Of a DNA stretch of 10,355 nt, positions 1 to 6,362 are shown one piece after another; the stretch's first letter is position 1; each line of letters opens with the position of its first letter. Both the position numbers and the translations under genes were made by a program. The notes beneath the pieces are model-generated. The model was not told the DNA's origin and did no database searches. It saw only the letters and a program-made list of their open reading frames with translations. This DNA is from Acetobacteraceae bacterium (GTDB lineage Bacteria > Pseudomonadota > Alphaproteobacteria > Acetobacterales > Acetobacteraceae), in contig CANJXD010000170.1 of assembly GCA_947478535.1 (NCBI GenBank), forward strand, positions 1 through 10,355, given 5' to 3'.

Positions 1-1494
1 GCTCCCGCACCCGGCATCACCCCACCCCTGGCTGTGCCGCAGCCGGAACCGCCGCGTTTCGACGTTGCTCGCGTCGGCGCCCGCGGCACCGTGGTCGTCG
101 CCGGCCGCGCCGCGCCGGGGGCCGAGGTCTCGCTTTTGGAGGATGGCCGGGAAATCGGCCGCGCCCGCGCCGATGCGCGCGGCGAATGGGTGATCCTGCC
201 GACCGATCCGTTGGGCCCGGGTACGCGCCAGTTCACGCTTCGCGCGCGCAGCGGGGGCGAAGAAATCACTGGCCCGGACGTCGTCGTCGTCGTTGTGCCG
301 GACCCCGCGCCGATGGCCGTGGCCGAGGCGCCGCGCCCGGATGCCGCCGTTGAGACCGCCCGCGCCGAGGCCGCTGCCCGTGCCGAAGCCGCGTTGCGCG
401 CCGAGGCGGAGGCCCGCGCCATCGCCCTGCAAAGGGAGCTGGACACCGCGCGCGAAGCCACCCAGCGCGCCGAGGCGGAGGCCCGCGCCGCCCAGGACCG
501 CATGGTGCTCGCCCAGGCGGCGGAGGCCCAGGCCCGCGCGGAATCGCAGGCCCGCGCCGAGGCCGCTGCCCGTGCCGAGGCAGAAGCCCGCGCCGCTGTT
601 GCCGCGCAGATTGCCCAGGCCTCTCAAGTCCAGGCGCGTGCAGAAGCGGAAGCACGGGCGGCCGCGGAAGCACGGGCGGAGCGGGATGCCCGCCTTGCCG
701 AGGAAGCCGCCCGGTTGGAAGCAGCCCGGCAGGCCGATCTCGCCCGGCAGGCGGAAGCCGCGCGCCTTGCCGAGGCCACCCGGCAGGCCGAACTGACACG
801 CCAGGCCGAAGCTGGGCGCCAGGCCGAGATCGCCCGCCAGGCCGAGGCCGCCCGCGTGGCGCAAGCGGCGCGCCAGGCGGAAGCCCGGCTGCCGGCCGTG
901 CCAAGCCAGCCTTTGGTTGTGCTGCTGCCTTCGATCGATGCGGCGCCGCGCGTGTTGCAGGGTGCGGCGACGGCGCCCGCCCAGGTGCTCGGCCTCGATC
1001 AGGTCGATTACGACGATGCCGGCGGTATCCGCTTCGCCGGCAGCGCGACCCCCGAGACCACGGTTCGGGTCTATGTGAACGAGGCGTATCTGGGCGACAC
1101 GCGCGTCGATGCCGCGGGTCGCTGGCAGTTCCAGCCGACGCAATCCCCGGAAGTCGGCCGCCATCGGCTGCGGATCGACCAATTGGCCACCAACAGCGCC
1201 GTCGCCGCGCGGATCGAGTTGCCTTTCCAGCGCGATAGCCTGCCCACGGCCTCGGTGCCCGCCGGCCGCGTGGTGGTGCAGCCCGGCCACAACCTTTGGG
1301 TCCTGGCGCGGCAGGCCTATGGCCGCGGCATCCGCTACACCGTGATCTATGAGGCGAATCGCGATCAGATTCGCAATCCGAACCTGATCTTCCCGGGTCA
1401 GGTCTTCACGGTGCCCGCCCCGGCACCCGCCCCGACGCCCACCCCGGCAACAACGCCCGCGCCAACGCCCGCGGATTCCAGCCGGTCCAGATAG
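1..1494 (+). CDS. LysM domain protein with Ig-like modules and Ala/Arg/Glu-rich repeat (5' partial)
   Basis: Likely an envelope protein that binds peptidoglycan through a C-terminal LysM domain. The frame is open from base 1 with coding-like Ala/Pro-rich sequence. The true start is therefore probably upstream, although a GTG at 34 could serve. Order by nucleotide: Pro-rich lead; Ig-like beta module about 70-280 (GTVVVAGRAAPGAEVSLLED); long Ala/Arg/Glu coiled-coil-like stretch about 340-890, ending in hexapeptide repeats; second Ig-like module about 1020-1220 (GGIRFAGSATPETTVRVYVN); LysM about 1265-1415 (VVVQPGHNLWVLARQAYG, then [14 protein letters not shown]); Pro/Ala/Thr tail to TAG at 1492-1494. 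Signal peptide or membrane anchor would lie outside the window. The Pro-rich tail lies in the overlap with the convergent minus-strand gene. LysM call is confident; exact biological role is not known. Confidence 0.85.
   Translation, partial: APAPGITPPLAVPQPEPPRFDVARVGARGTVVVAGRAAPGAEVSLLEDGREIGRARADARGEWVILPTDPLGPGTRQFTLRARSGGEEITGPDVVVVVVPDPAPMAVAEAPRPDAAVETARAEAAARAEAALRAEAEARAIALQRELDTAREATQRAEAEARAAQDRMVLAQAAEAQARAESQARAEAAARAEAEARAAVAAQIAQASQVQARAEAEARAAAEARAERDARLAEEAARLEAARQADLARQAEAARLAEATRQAELTRQAEAGRQAEIARQAEAARVAQAARQAEARLPAVPSQPLVVLLPSIDAAPRVLQGAATAPAQVLGLDQVDYDDAGGIRFAGSATPETTVRVYVNEAYLGDTRVDAAGRWQFQPTQSPEVGRHRLRIDQLATNSAVAARIELPFQRDSLPTASVPAGRVVVQPGHNLWVLARQAYGRGIRYTVIYEANRDQIRNPNLIFPGQVFTVPAPAPAPTPTPATTPAPTPADSSRSR
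358..578 (+). repeat. Direct repeats within the coiled-coil coding region
   Basis: An exact 29-bp direct repeat occurs at 358-386 and 550-578, and a 25-bp one at 396-420 and 465-489 (offset 69 bp, 23 codons). Both keep the reading frame, so they look like products of in-frame duplication in the Ala/Arg/Glu-rich stalk. Confidence 0.75.
724..885 (+). repeat. Nine 18-bp units encoding ARQAEx hexapeptides
   Basis: Nine consecutive 6-residue units (ARQADL, ARQAEA, ARLAEA, TRQAEL, TRQAEA, GRQAEI, ARQAEA, ARVAQA, ARQAEA) are encoded inside the LysM gene. The DNA units have diverged but keep the 18-bp phase. Such Ala/Arg/Glu/Gln runs are predicted to be long helices, like the TolA stalk. Confidence 0.85.
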
Positions 1495-1853
1495 GGATCG
1501 AGCGCGAGGGCGAAGGTCACCATGGCGCGGAGCAGATCCGTCGCCCGCAATTCCCCTTCCAGCGGCAGGGCGGCTTCCAGCGCCACCCGGTGATCCGGCA
1601 GCAGCCGCAGCCGCCAGCCCATCGGCAATTCGGGTGGCAGGTCCTGCAAGGCCGCGAAGGCCAGGGGCCGCATCGCCGGGCTTTCGGCGGTGGAGGGAAC
1701 CGCCCCCGCCTGGGCGGCGATGCTGACTGTCCCGTCCTCGAGGGTCACCTCGCAGCCTCGGCCTCGCCACGCGAAGCGCATGGAGGGAGGGCGCTGGGGG
1801 GTCAGCGACCCGTCTTCGGCGACCAGGAAGGCGCCATGTGAGAGCTGTGCCAT
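1398..1853 (-). CDS. Uncharacterised 151-residue protein
   Basis: I do not recognise a named family. The frame looks genuinely coding for its first ~125 residues: a mixed-composition, soluble protein starting [15 protein letters not shown] and carrying the stretch [19 protein letters not shown] followed by an amphipathic helix ([19 protein letters not shown]). No signal peptide or membrane segment is visible. The size and the final strand-plus-helix layout faintly recall small CesT/YbjN-type folds; this is speculation. ATG at 1853 was chosen because the sequence upstream of it in frame is not protein-like; no good Shine-Dalgarno is seen, and an ATG at 1862 is possible. The last ~25 residues are Gly/Val/Ala-rich and antisense to the LysM gene's Pro-rich tail, with TGA at 1400-1398. 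The gene is divergent from psd, with 46 bp between start codons. Confidence 0.6.
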   Translation of the reverse strand: MAQLSHGAFLVAEDGSLTPQRPPSMRFAWRGRGCEVTLEDGTVSIAAQAGAVPSTAESPAMRPLAFAALQDLPPELPMGWRLRLLPDHRVALEAALPLEGELRATDLLRAMVTFALALDPYLDRLESAGVGAGVVAGVGVGAGAGAGTVKT

Positions 1854-1886
1854 GCAACACATGTTGTCCGGCAAGGATGAACAGAC

Positions 1887-1902
1887 CATAAGCGGGCTTA
1901 TG
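1887..1902. promoter_or_regulatory. 16-bp dyad overlapping the psd start codon
   Basis: CATAAGC-GG-GCTTATG is a perfect 7-bp inverted repeat with a 2-bp centre. Its last three bases are the ATG of psd. It sits in the short divergent gap with the minus-strand gene at 1853, so it could act as an operator for either gene, or as a small hairpin at the start codon. No regulator binding this motif is known to me. Confidence 0.35.
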
Positions 1903-2583
1903 AGCCTCATCGCCAGCATCAAACTCGTCGTCGCCAAGCCGCATCCGGCAGGGCTTCCCTTCATCTATGCCGGCATCGCCGTCGCCCTGGTCGGGGGGTT
2001 CTTCCTCGGCAATTGGCTGTTCTGGCCCGGCGTCGCCTTCACGCTGTTCTGCCTCTACTTCTTCCGCGACCCGGATCGGGTGCCGCCACCCCGGCCGAAT
2101 GTCGTCATCGCGCCGGCCGATGGCTGCGTCGTCATGGTCGGGCCAGCGGTGCCGCCGGTGGAACTCGGGCTGGGGGACGCGCCGCGCTGGCGGGTCTGCA
2201 TCTTCCTGTCGGTGCTGGATGTGCATGTGAACCGCGTGCCGGTGGACGGCGTGGTCACCCGCATCGCCTATCGCCACGGCGCATTCCTCAATGCCAGCCT
2301 CGACAAGGCCAGCGATGAGAATGAACGCAATGCCCTGGCGATCCGCATGCCGGATGGGCGGGATGTGGCGGTGGTGCAGATCGCGGGCCTCATCGCCCGG
2401 CGCATCCTGTGCCATGTGCGGGAACTCGACCAGGTCACGGCCGGCGACCGCTTCGGCATCATCCGCTTCGGCAGCCGCACCGATGTCTATCTGCCGGAAG
2501 GCGTGCGGCCCCTGGTGGCGGTCGGCCAGCTGATGATCGGCGGCGAGACGGTGGTGGCCGATCTCGGTCCGCAGGCAGGCTGA
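1900..2583 (+). CDS. psd: Phosphatidylserine decarboxylase proenzyme, short form
   Basis: Converts phosphatidylserine to phosphatidylethanolamine at the inner membrane, the last step of PE synthesis. The protein has 227 residues, typical of the short PSD form common in alphaproteobacteria. An N-terminal hydrophobic hairpin (about residues 20-55, ending in [12 protein letters not shown]) anchors it. The conserved catalytic core follows: [40 protein letters not shown]. Near the C terminus [13 protein letters not shown] contains the Gly-Ser pair where the proenzyme cleaves itself to give the pyruvoyl group. ATG at 1900 was chosen because [18 protein letters not shown] starts the homologous region. 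The frame is open further upstream to 1690, but that part is antisense to the neighbouring gene and not protein-like. No strong Shine-Dalgarno is visible. The stop is one base before the pssA start, which implies coupled translation. Confidence 0.95.
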   Translation: MSLIASIKLVVAKPHPAGLPFIYAGIAVALVGGFFLGNWLFWPGVAFTLFCLYFFRDPDRVPPPRPNVVIAPADGCVVMVGPAVPPVELGLGDAPRWRVCIFLSVLDVHVNRVPVDGVVTRIAYRHGAFLNASLDKASDENERNALAIRMPDGRDVAVVQIAGLIARRILCHVRELDQVTAGDRFGIIRFGSRTDVYLPEGVRPLVAVGQLMIGGETVVADLGPQAG

Positions 2584-2584
2584 G

Positions 2585-3478
2585 ATGAGCGACCAGGGCG
2601 CCCGCAAGACGCAGCCGCTGCACCGCTTCCGCCGGCGCTTCCGCCCCCGGACGCGGCCGCGCTTTGACGGGCTTTCCTTCAACCGGCTGATCCCGAACAT
2701 CATGACGATGTTCGGCCTCTGCGCCGGGCTGGTGGCGATTCGCTTCGCGATCGACGGGCGCTGGGCGCCGGCGGCGGCGCTGATCGTGGTCGCCGCCGTG
2801 ATCGATGGGCTGGATGGCCGGCTTGCCCGATTGCTGAAGGCGACGAGCCGCTTCGGCGCCGAATTCGACAGCCTGGCGGATTTCGTCAGCTTCGGCGTGG
2901 CGCCTGCACTGGTGCTGTATCTGTGGACGATGCAGGTGCTGGGGCCGCTGGGCTTCGTGCCCTGCCTGATGTTCACGGTCTGCATGGCGCTGCGCCTGGC
3001 GCGCTTCAATGCGGCGCTGGATGTGGGGCTGGAAAAGCCCAAGCCGGCCTACGCCTACAACTTCTTCACCGGCGTTCCGGCCCCGGCCGGGGCGGGTTGT
3101 GCGCTGTTCCCGCTTTTCGCCGCGCTGGCCTTCGGCGAATGGGGGCTGGAAGGCGCTGCGACCCTGATCCGCCACCCCATCGTGGTGGGCACCTTGCTGG
3201 TGGTGGTCGCGGGGTTGATGGTGAGCACCCTGCCATCCTGGTCTTTCAAGAACTTCAAGGTGCCGCGTGGCGCGGTGCTGCCGCTGCTGCTGGGCGTCGG
3301 CCTTTATGTCGCGCTGCTGGTGGCGGAGCCCTGGGCGGCGTTGGCCGCGGGCGGGCTCATCTATCTCGGCATGCTGCCGTTTTCGGTCCGGTCCTATCTG
3401 CTCCTGAAGGCCGAAGCGGAATCGATGATCGAACAGGTGCCGGAGCCGGCGCCCATACCGATCAACAACATTGGTTGA
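2585..3478 (+). CDS. pssA: CDP-diacylglycerol--serine O-phosphatidyltransferase
   Basis: Integral membrane enzyme that joins serine to CDP-diacylglycerol, releasing CMP and making the phosphatidylserine used by the psd product upstream. It has 297 residues. After a basic, Arg-rich N-terminal tail (about residues 7-28) comes SFNRLIPNIMTMFGLCAG, the usual entry to the first helix. The CDP-alcohol phosphatidyltransferase signature DGx2ARx8Gx3Dx3D is complete: D77-G78, A81-R82, G91, D95, D99. Several hydrophobic helices follow, up to about residue 275. It is of the PssA type found in alphaproteobacteria and Gram-positives, not the PLD-like enterobacterial enzyme. It follows psd with a single-base gap and a weak ribosome binding site, so it is probably translated by coupling. 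A hairpin follows the stop. Confidence 0.95.
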   Translation: MSDQGARKTQPLHRFRRRFRPRTRPRFDGLSFNRLIPNIMTMFGLCAGLVAIRFAIDGRWAPAAALIVVAAVIDGLDGRLARLLKATSRFGAEFDSLADFVSFGVAPALVLYLWTMQVLGPLGFVPCLMFTVCMALRLARFNAALDVGLEKPKPAYAYNFFTGVPAPAGAGCALFPLFAALAFGEWGLEGAATLIRHPIVVGTLLVVVAGLMVSTLPSWSFKNFKVPRGAVLPLLLGVGLYVALLVAEPWAALAAGGLIYLGMLPFSVRSYLLLKAEAESMIEQVPEPAPIPINNIG

Positions 3479-3483
3479 AATGC

Positions 3484-3503
3484 GGCGGTTTCCTGAAACC
3501 GCC
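3484..3503 (+). terminator. Hairpin after pssA, possible terminator
   Basis: A perfect 9-bp inverted repeat, GGCGGTTTC-CT-GAAACCGCC, begins 6 bases after the pssA stop. The two-base centre would open to give a 4-6 base loop. There is no U-tract after it (CCCGTTGC follows), so it is not a classical intrinsic terminator. It may protect the mRNA 3' end or act with Rho. Confidence 0.5.
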
Positions 3504-3562
3504 CCGTTGCGACCAGCTTCCCTCTGAGGCAGCCTTTCCCCGCGAGTTGGGGAGAGTGATCC

Positions 3563-4411
3563 ATGCTGAGACTGATCGGTGCCGCTCTCGCGGCGTTTTG
3601 TCTGGCCGTGCCGGCCAAGGCCCAAACCCAGGCCCCGGACGCCGCACTGCTGGCGCGGGGCAAGCACCTGGTGGAAGTCACCGGCGCCTGCGGCAATTGC
3701 CACACGCCGATGGGACCGCAGGGGCCGATCGCCGGGCGGTTTCTCGCCGGCGGCAATGTGTTCGATGAGCCGCCCTTCCGCGCTGTCGCCTCGAACCTGA
3801 CCTCCGATCCGGAAACCGGCCTCGGCCGCTGGACGGATGCGCAGATCGCCCGGGCGATCCGGGAAGGCATCCGCCCCGATGGCCGGATCATCGGCCCGCC
3901 CATGCCGATCGGACTGTATCGTGGCCTGTCGGACCGCGATCTCTCGGCCATTGTCGCCTATCTGCGGACGGTGCCGCCGGTGCGGAACGCGGTGGAGGCG
4001 AGCGTCTACCGCATCCCGCTGCCGCCGGCCTACGGCCCGCCCATCGCCAGCGTGCCTGAACCCGCCGACAACCCGATCGCGCGCGGCGCCTACCTGGCCA
4101 ATGCGGTGGCGCATTGCACGGAATGCCACACGCCGATGGTCAATGGGCGGAATGATTTCAGCCGCACCGGCGCCGGCGGGATGGAGTTCCGCGGGCCCTG
4201 GGGGGTGAGCGTGGCGCGCAACATCACCCCGCATGCGAATGGCATCGGCGGCTGGACGGATGCGGAGATTATCCGCGCCATCACCACCGGCGTGTCCCAG
4301 TCCGGCCGGCCCCTGGCGCCGCCCATGGCCTTCTGGGCCTACCAAAACATGACGCCGCGGGAGGCCTCCGACATCGTCGCCTATCTGCGGAGCCTGCCCC
4401 CGCAACCCTGA
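3563..4411 (+). CDS. Secreted diheme cytochrome c
   Basis: Periplasmic electron carrier of 282 residues. A Sec signal peptide (MLRLIGAALAAFCLAVPAKA, likely cut after residue 20) is followed by two similar cytochrome c domains. Domain 1 has CGNCH at residues 43-47 and a likely axial Met in GPPMPIG (M114). Domain 2 has CTECH at 185-189 and a likely axial Met in APPMAF (M255). Both end in DIVAYLR- or AIVAYLR-type helices. The family resembles the cytochrome subunits that take electrons from membrane-bound sugar, alcohol or aldehyde dehydrogenases in acetic acid bacteria, but those usually carry three hemes and no dehydrogenase lies next to this gene, so its partner is unknown. A GGGGAGAG Shine-Dalgarno lies 6 bases before ATG 3563. 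The gene probably has its own promoter, as a hairpin separates it from pssA, but no clear -35/-10 is seen. Confidence 0.9.
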   Translation: MLRLIGAALAAFCLAVPAKAQTQAPDAALLARGKHLVEVTGACGNCHTPMGPQGPIAGRFLAGGNVFDEPPFRAVASNLTSDPETGLGRWTDAQIARAIREGIRPDGRIIGPPMPIGLYRGLSDRDLSAIVAYLRTVPPVRNAVEASVYRIPLPPAYGPPIASVPEPADNPIARGAYLANAVAHCTECHTPMVNGRNDFSRTGAGGMEFRGPWGVSVARNITPHANGIGGWTDAEIIRAITTGVSQSGRPLAPPMAFWAYQNMTPREASDIVAYLRSLPPQP

Positions 4412-4417
4412 GCCTCT

Positions 4418-4454
4418 TGCGCGTCCCGGCTGTCCTGGGCAGGGAGGACGCGCA
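4418..4454 (+). terminator. Stem-loop between the cytochrome and phosphatase genes
   Basis: A 9-bp inverted repeat, TGCGCGTCC (4418-4426) and GGACGCGCA (4446-4454), encloses a 19-base loop just after the cytochrome stop. There is no U-tract. It could be a Rho-independent-like terminator of weak type or a transcript-end hairpin. It also places an AGGGAGGA sequence, which looks like a ribosome binding site, partly in the stem. Confidence 0.35.
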
Positions 4455-4469
4455 GCACGGGGGCCTGGC

Positions 4470-4883
4470 ATGCGGGTGCGGGGGATATTGCCGCTGTTGG
4501 TGGCGGGGCGGGCGGTGACGATCACCGGCGGCCCCTTCGACGCGATCCCGGATGGCGCCTTCGGCGTCTGCCTGGAGATGCAGGCCGAGAAAGCCTGGCT
4601 GGCGGATATCACCCTGCCGACGCCAGATTTCGGCCTGCCCGACCCCGCCGCGTTGCGCGCGGCTGTGGGCGGGGCGCTGGCGCAGCTTGCGGCGCATCCG
4701 GGGCGGCCGATGCATGTCGGCTGCAAGGCAGGCATCGGGCGCACCGGGCTGTTCCTGGCCTGCCTCGCCCGGGCGGCGGGGGTGGAGGGGGATGCGCTGG
4801 ACTATGTCCGCGCCCACTACCTGCCCCATGCCGCGGAGACGCCGGCGCAGCAGGCGCTCGCGCGGGGCTTCACCTGGCCCTGA
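4470..4883 (+). CDS. Small protein tyrosine phosphatase family protein
   Basis: A single-domain cysteine-dependent phosphatase of 137 residues. The P-loop is plain: HVGCKAGIGRTG, that is C85-x5-R91 followed by Thr, the cysteine nucleophile and phosphate-binding Arg of the PTP/dual-specificity superfamily. A candidate general acid is Asp in TLPTPDFGLPDP (about residues 49-59). The domain is shorter than eukaryotic PTPs and has no extra domain, signal peptide or membrane segment, so it is probably cytoplasmic. The substrate (phosphotyrosine, phosphoserine or a phosphorylated small molecule) cannot be told. ATG 4470 is the first start in a coding-like frame. A purine-rich AGGGAGGA lies about 20 bases upstream, too far for an ideal ribosome binding site, so the start is less certain. 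The 3' end overlaps the convergent transporter gene by 14 bp. Confidence 0.8.
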   Translation: MRVRGILPLLVAGRAVTITGGPFDAIPDGAFGVCLEMQAEKAWLADITLPTPDFGLPDPAALRAAVGGALAQLAAHPGRPMHVGCKAGIGRTGLFLACLARAAGVEGDALDYVRAHYLPHAAETPAQQALARGFTWP

Positions 4884-5781
4884 AGCGCCGCAGCAGCCGG
4901 CCATCGAGGATCAGCAGCCCCGCCGCGATCACCGCCATGCCGCCGAGGTGCCGCGGCGCCAGGACCTCCCCCAGTACCAACGTGCCAAGCAGCACGGCGG
5001 TGACCGGCACCAGCAGCGTCACCAGCATGGCATTCGTCGCCCCGGCGCCTGCGATCAGGGTGAAGAACAGCACATAGCCGAGGCCGGTCGAGAGCAGCCC
5101 GAGGCCCAGCACGGCGCCGAGCACGACGCCATCCGGCACAGGCAGCGCCCAGGGCTGGTCGAACGCCACCACCAGCGGCAGCAGCACCAGCGCGGCGGCG
5201 CTGCATTGGGTGGCGGCGATGGTCAGCGGCGGCAGGCCCGTTGTCTTCAGCCGCCGCGCCCAGACGCCCGACACGCCGTAGGACAGGCAGGCCCCTAGCG
5301 CGAGCAGGATGCCCAGCAGTTCCTGCGCATGCCCCGATGTGAGCGCCGCCGGGCCGGCCAGCACCAGCACGCCGGCAAGGCCAGTCAGCGTGCCCACCAG
5401 GCGTGGTGCCGTCAGCCTTTCGTCCCTCGCCAGGAAATGCGCGCAGAGCACGGCGAAGACGGGCGTCGCGGCGTTCACCACGGCGGCGAGGCCGGAGGGG
5501 ATGAATTGCTGCGCCGTGACGACCAGCGAGAAGGGGATGGCACTGTTCAGCACCCCCATCCCCACACAGGCGATCCAGGCCTGCCGCGTCGCCGGTGGCC
5601 TATGGCCAAGCGCGACGCAGGTGATGGCGAGGGCGATGCCGGCGAGCGACATGCGGGCCAGCACGATGGTCAGCGGCGGAAAGCCCCGCAGCGCCACCGC
5701 CATGAAGAAGAAGGACCCGCCCCAGAGGATCGAGAGGGCAAGCAGCAATCCCCATTGGCGGGTGGTCATCGGGCCGCGCAT
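4870..5781 (-). CDS. EamA/DMT-family transporter
   Basis: Inner membrane transporter of 303 residues, the usual size for the ten-helix drug/metabolite transporter superfamily. Two EamA repeats are visible. The first runs from WGLLLALSILWGGSFFF to about residue 140 and includes the typical GLAAVVNAATPVFAVLCA. The second runs from about residue 155 (LLGILLALGACLSYGVSGVWARR) to the C terminus and includes TNAMLVTLLVPVTAVLLG and LGEVLAPRHLGG. The C-terminal tail is basic. Substrate cannot be predicted; members export amino acids, metabolites or drugs. The start may be ATG 5781 or ATG 5769 (MTTRQWG); neither has a clear Shine-Dalgarno. It lies 72 bp after the ybaK-like gene on the same strand and converges with the phosphatase gene. 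Confidence 0.92.
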   Translation of the reverse strand: MRGPMTTRQWGLLLALSILWGGSFFFMAVALRGFPPLTIVLARMSLAGIALAITCVALGHRPPATRQAWIACVGMGVLNSAIPFSLVVTAQQFIPSGLAAVVNAATPVFAVLCAHFLARDERLTAPRLVGTLTGLAGVLVLAGPAALTSGHAQELLGILLALGACLSYGVSGVWARRLKTTGLPPLTIAATQCSAAALVLLPLVVAFDQPWALPVPDGVVLGAVLGLGLLSTGLGYVLFFTLIAGAGATNAMLVTLLVPVTAVLLGTLVLGEVLAPRHLGGMAVIAAGLLILDGRLLRRFRAR

Positions 5782-5853
5782 GGCAGGGGGCTTAGCGGGG
5801 TTGCCTGGCGCCTCGCCATCCGGCGGTTGCGCTCTGCTGCCATGCGGCGCCGA

Positions 5854-6336
5854 TCAGGGGGCGCGCAGCGGCAGCACCGTGGCGCCGAGCGCCGCAACCA
5901 ACTCGGCCGGCGCGGCGGCGATCTGCAGGCCGCGGCGACCGCCATTCACCACCACCTCCGGGAGGCTTAGCGCGCTGTCATCGATGAAGCAGCGCAGGCG
6001 GCGGCGCTGGCCGAAAGGGCTGATACCGCCGACGACATAGCCCGTCGCCTTTTCCGCCTTGGCCGGTGCGGCGAGTTCCGCCCGCTTGCCCCCCGCCGCC
6101 GCGGCCAGTGCCTTCAGCCCGAGCCGGGCGTCGGAGGGGATGGCGGCGCAGACCAGGTCCTTGCCGTCGATCTCCGCCACCAGCGTCTTGAAGACCGAGG
6201 CCGGGGCCAGACCCATGGCGGCCGCGGCCTGCAGGCCGACCTGCGCCGCATCCGGGTCGTAGTCGTATTCGAGCAGCCGGAAGCGCAGCCCCGCCGCTTC
6301 TGCCGCCTTCACCGCCGGTGTCACCTTCGCACTCAT
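5854..6336 (-). CDS. ybaK: YbaK/EbsC-family Cys-tRNA(Pro) deacylase
   Basis: Cytoplasmic editing enzyme that hydrolyses Cys mis-charged on tRNA-Pro. The protein has 160 residues, matching single-domain YbaK. Recognised features: VFKTLV with the conserved Lys (K50) of the active pocket, the KAEKATGYVVGGISPFGQ block (GGISPFGQ at residues 103-110), a conserved basic stretch after it, and the ending NGGRRGLQIAAAPAEL. It lacks the ProRS or other fusion domains. The N terminus MSAKVTPAVKAAEAAGLRF is typical. The ribosome binding site is weak (GGGGCG upstream). It begins 26 bp after the stop of the alpha/beta hydrolase gene on the same strand, so it could be cotranscribed, though the link is probably not functional. 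Confidence 0.92.
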   Translation of the reverse strand: MSAKVTPAVKAAEAAGLRFRLLEYDYDPDAAQVGLQAAAAMGLAPASVFKTLVAEIDGKDLVCAAIPSDARLGLKALAAAAGGKRAELAAPAKAEKATGYVVGGISPFGQRRRLRCFIDDSALSLPEVVVNGGRRGLQIAAAPAELVAALGATVLPLRAP

Positions 6337-6362
6337 CGTCGCCCCATCGCGTTGTGGGCAGA

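Noticed and set aside
724..885. Spaced repeats as a CRISPR array
   Set aside because: The repeats are tandem, in frame, without unique spacers, and encode a hexapeptide pattern inside the LysM gene.
1854..1866. CAACACATGTTG as a possible operator
   Set aside because: Only the central six bases are truly palindromic; the outer bases do not match.
1690..1899. In-frame 70-codon extension upstream of psd
   Set aside because: It is antisense to the uncharacterised minus-strand gene, is not protein-like, and the family's usual N terminus begins at 1900.
2459..4744. A 761-residue open frame on the minus strand across pssA and the cytochrome gene
   Set aside because: It is the antisense shadow of well-identified plus-strand genes. 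Its composition is Arg/Ala/Gly/His-rich without domains, as expected in high-GC DNA.
5782..5853. Gap between the ybaK-like and transporter genes
   Set aside because: No convincing promoter, hairpin or small gene was seen in these 72 bases.
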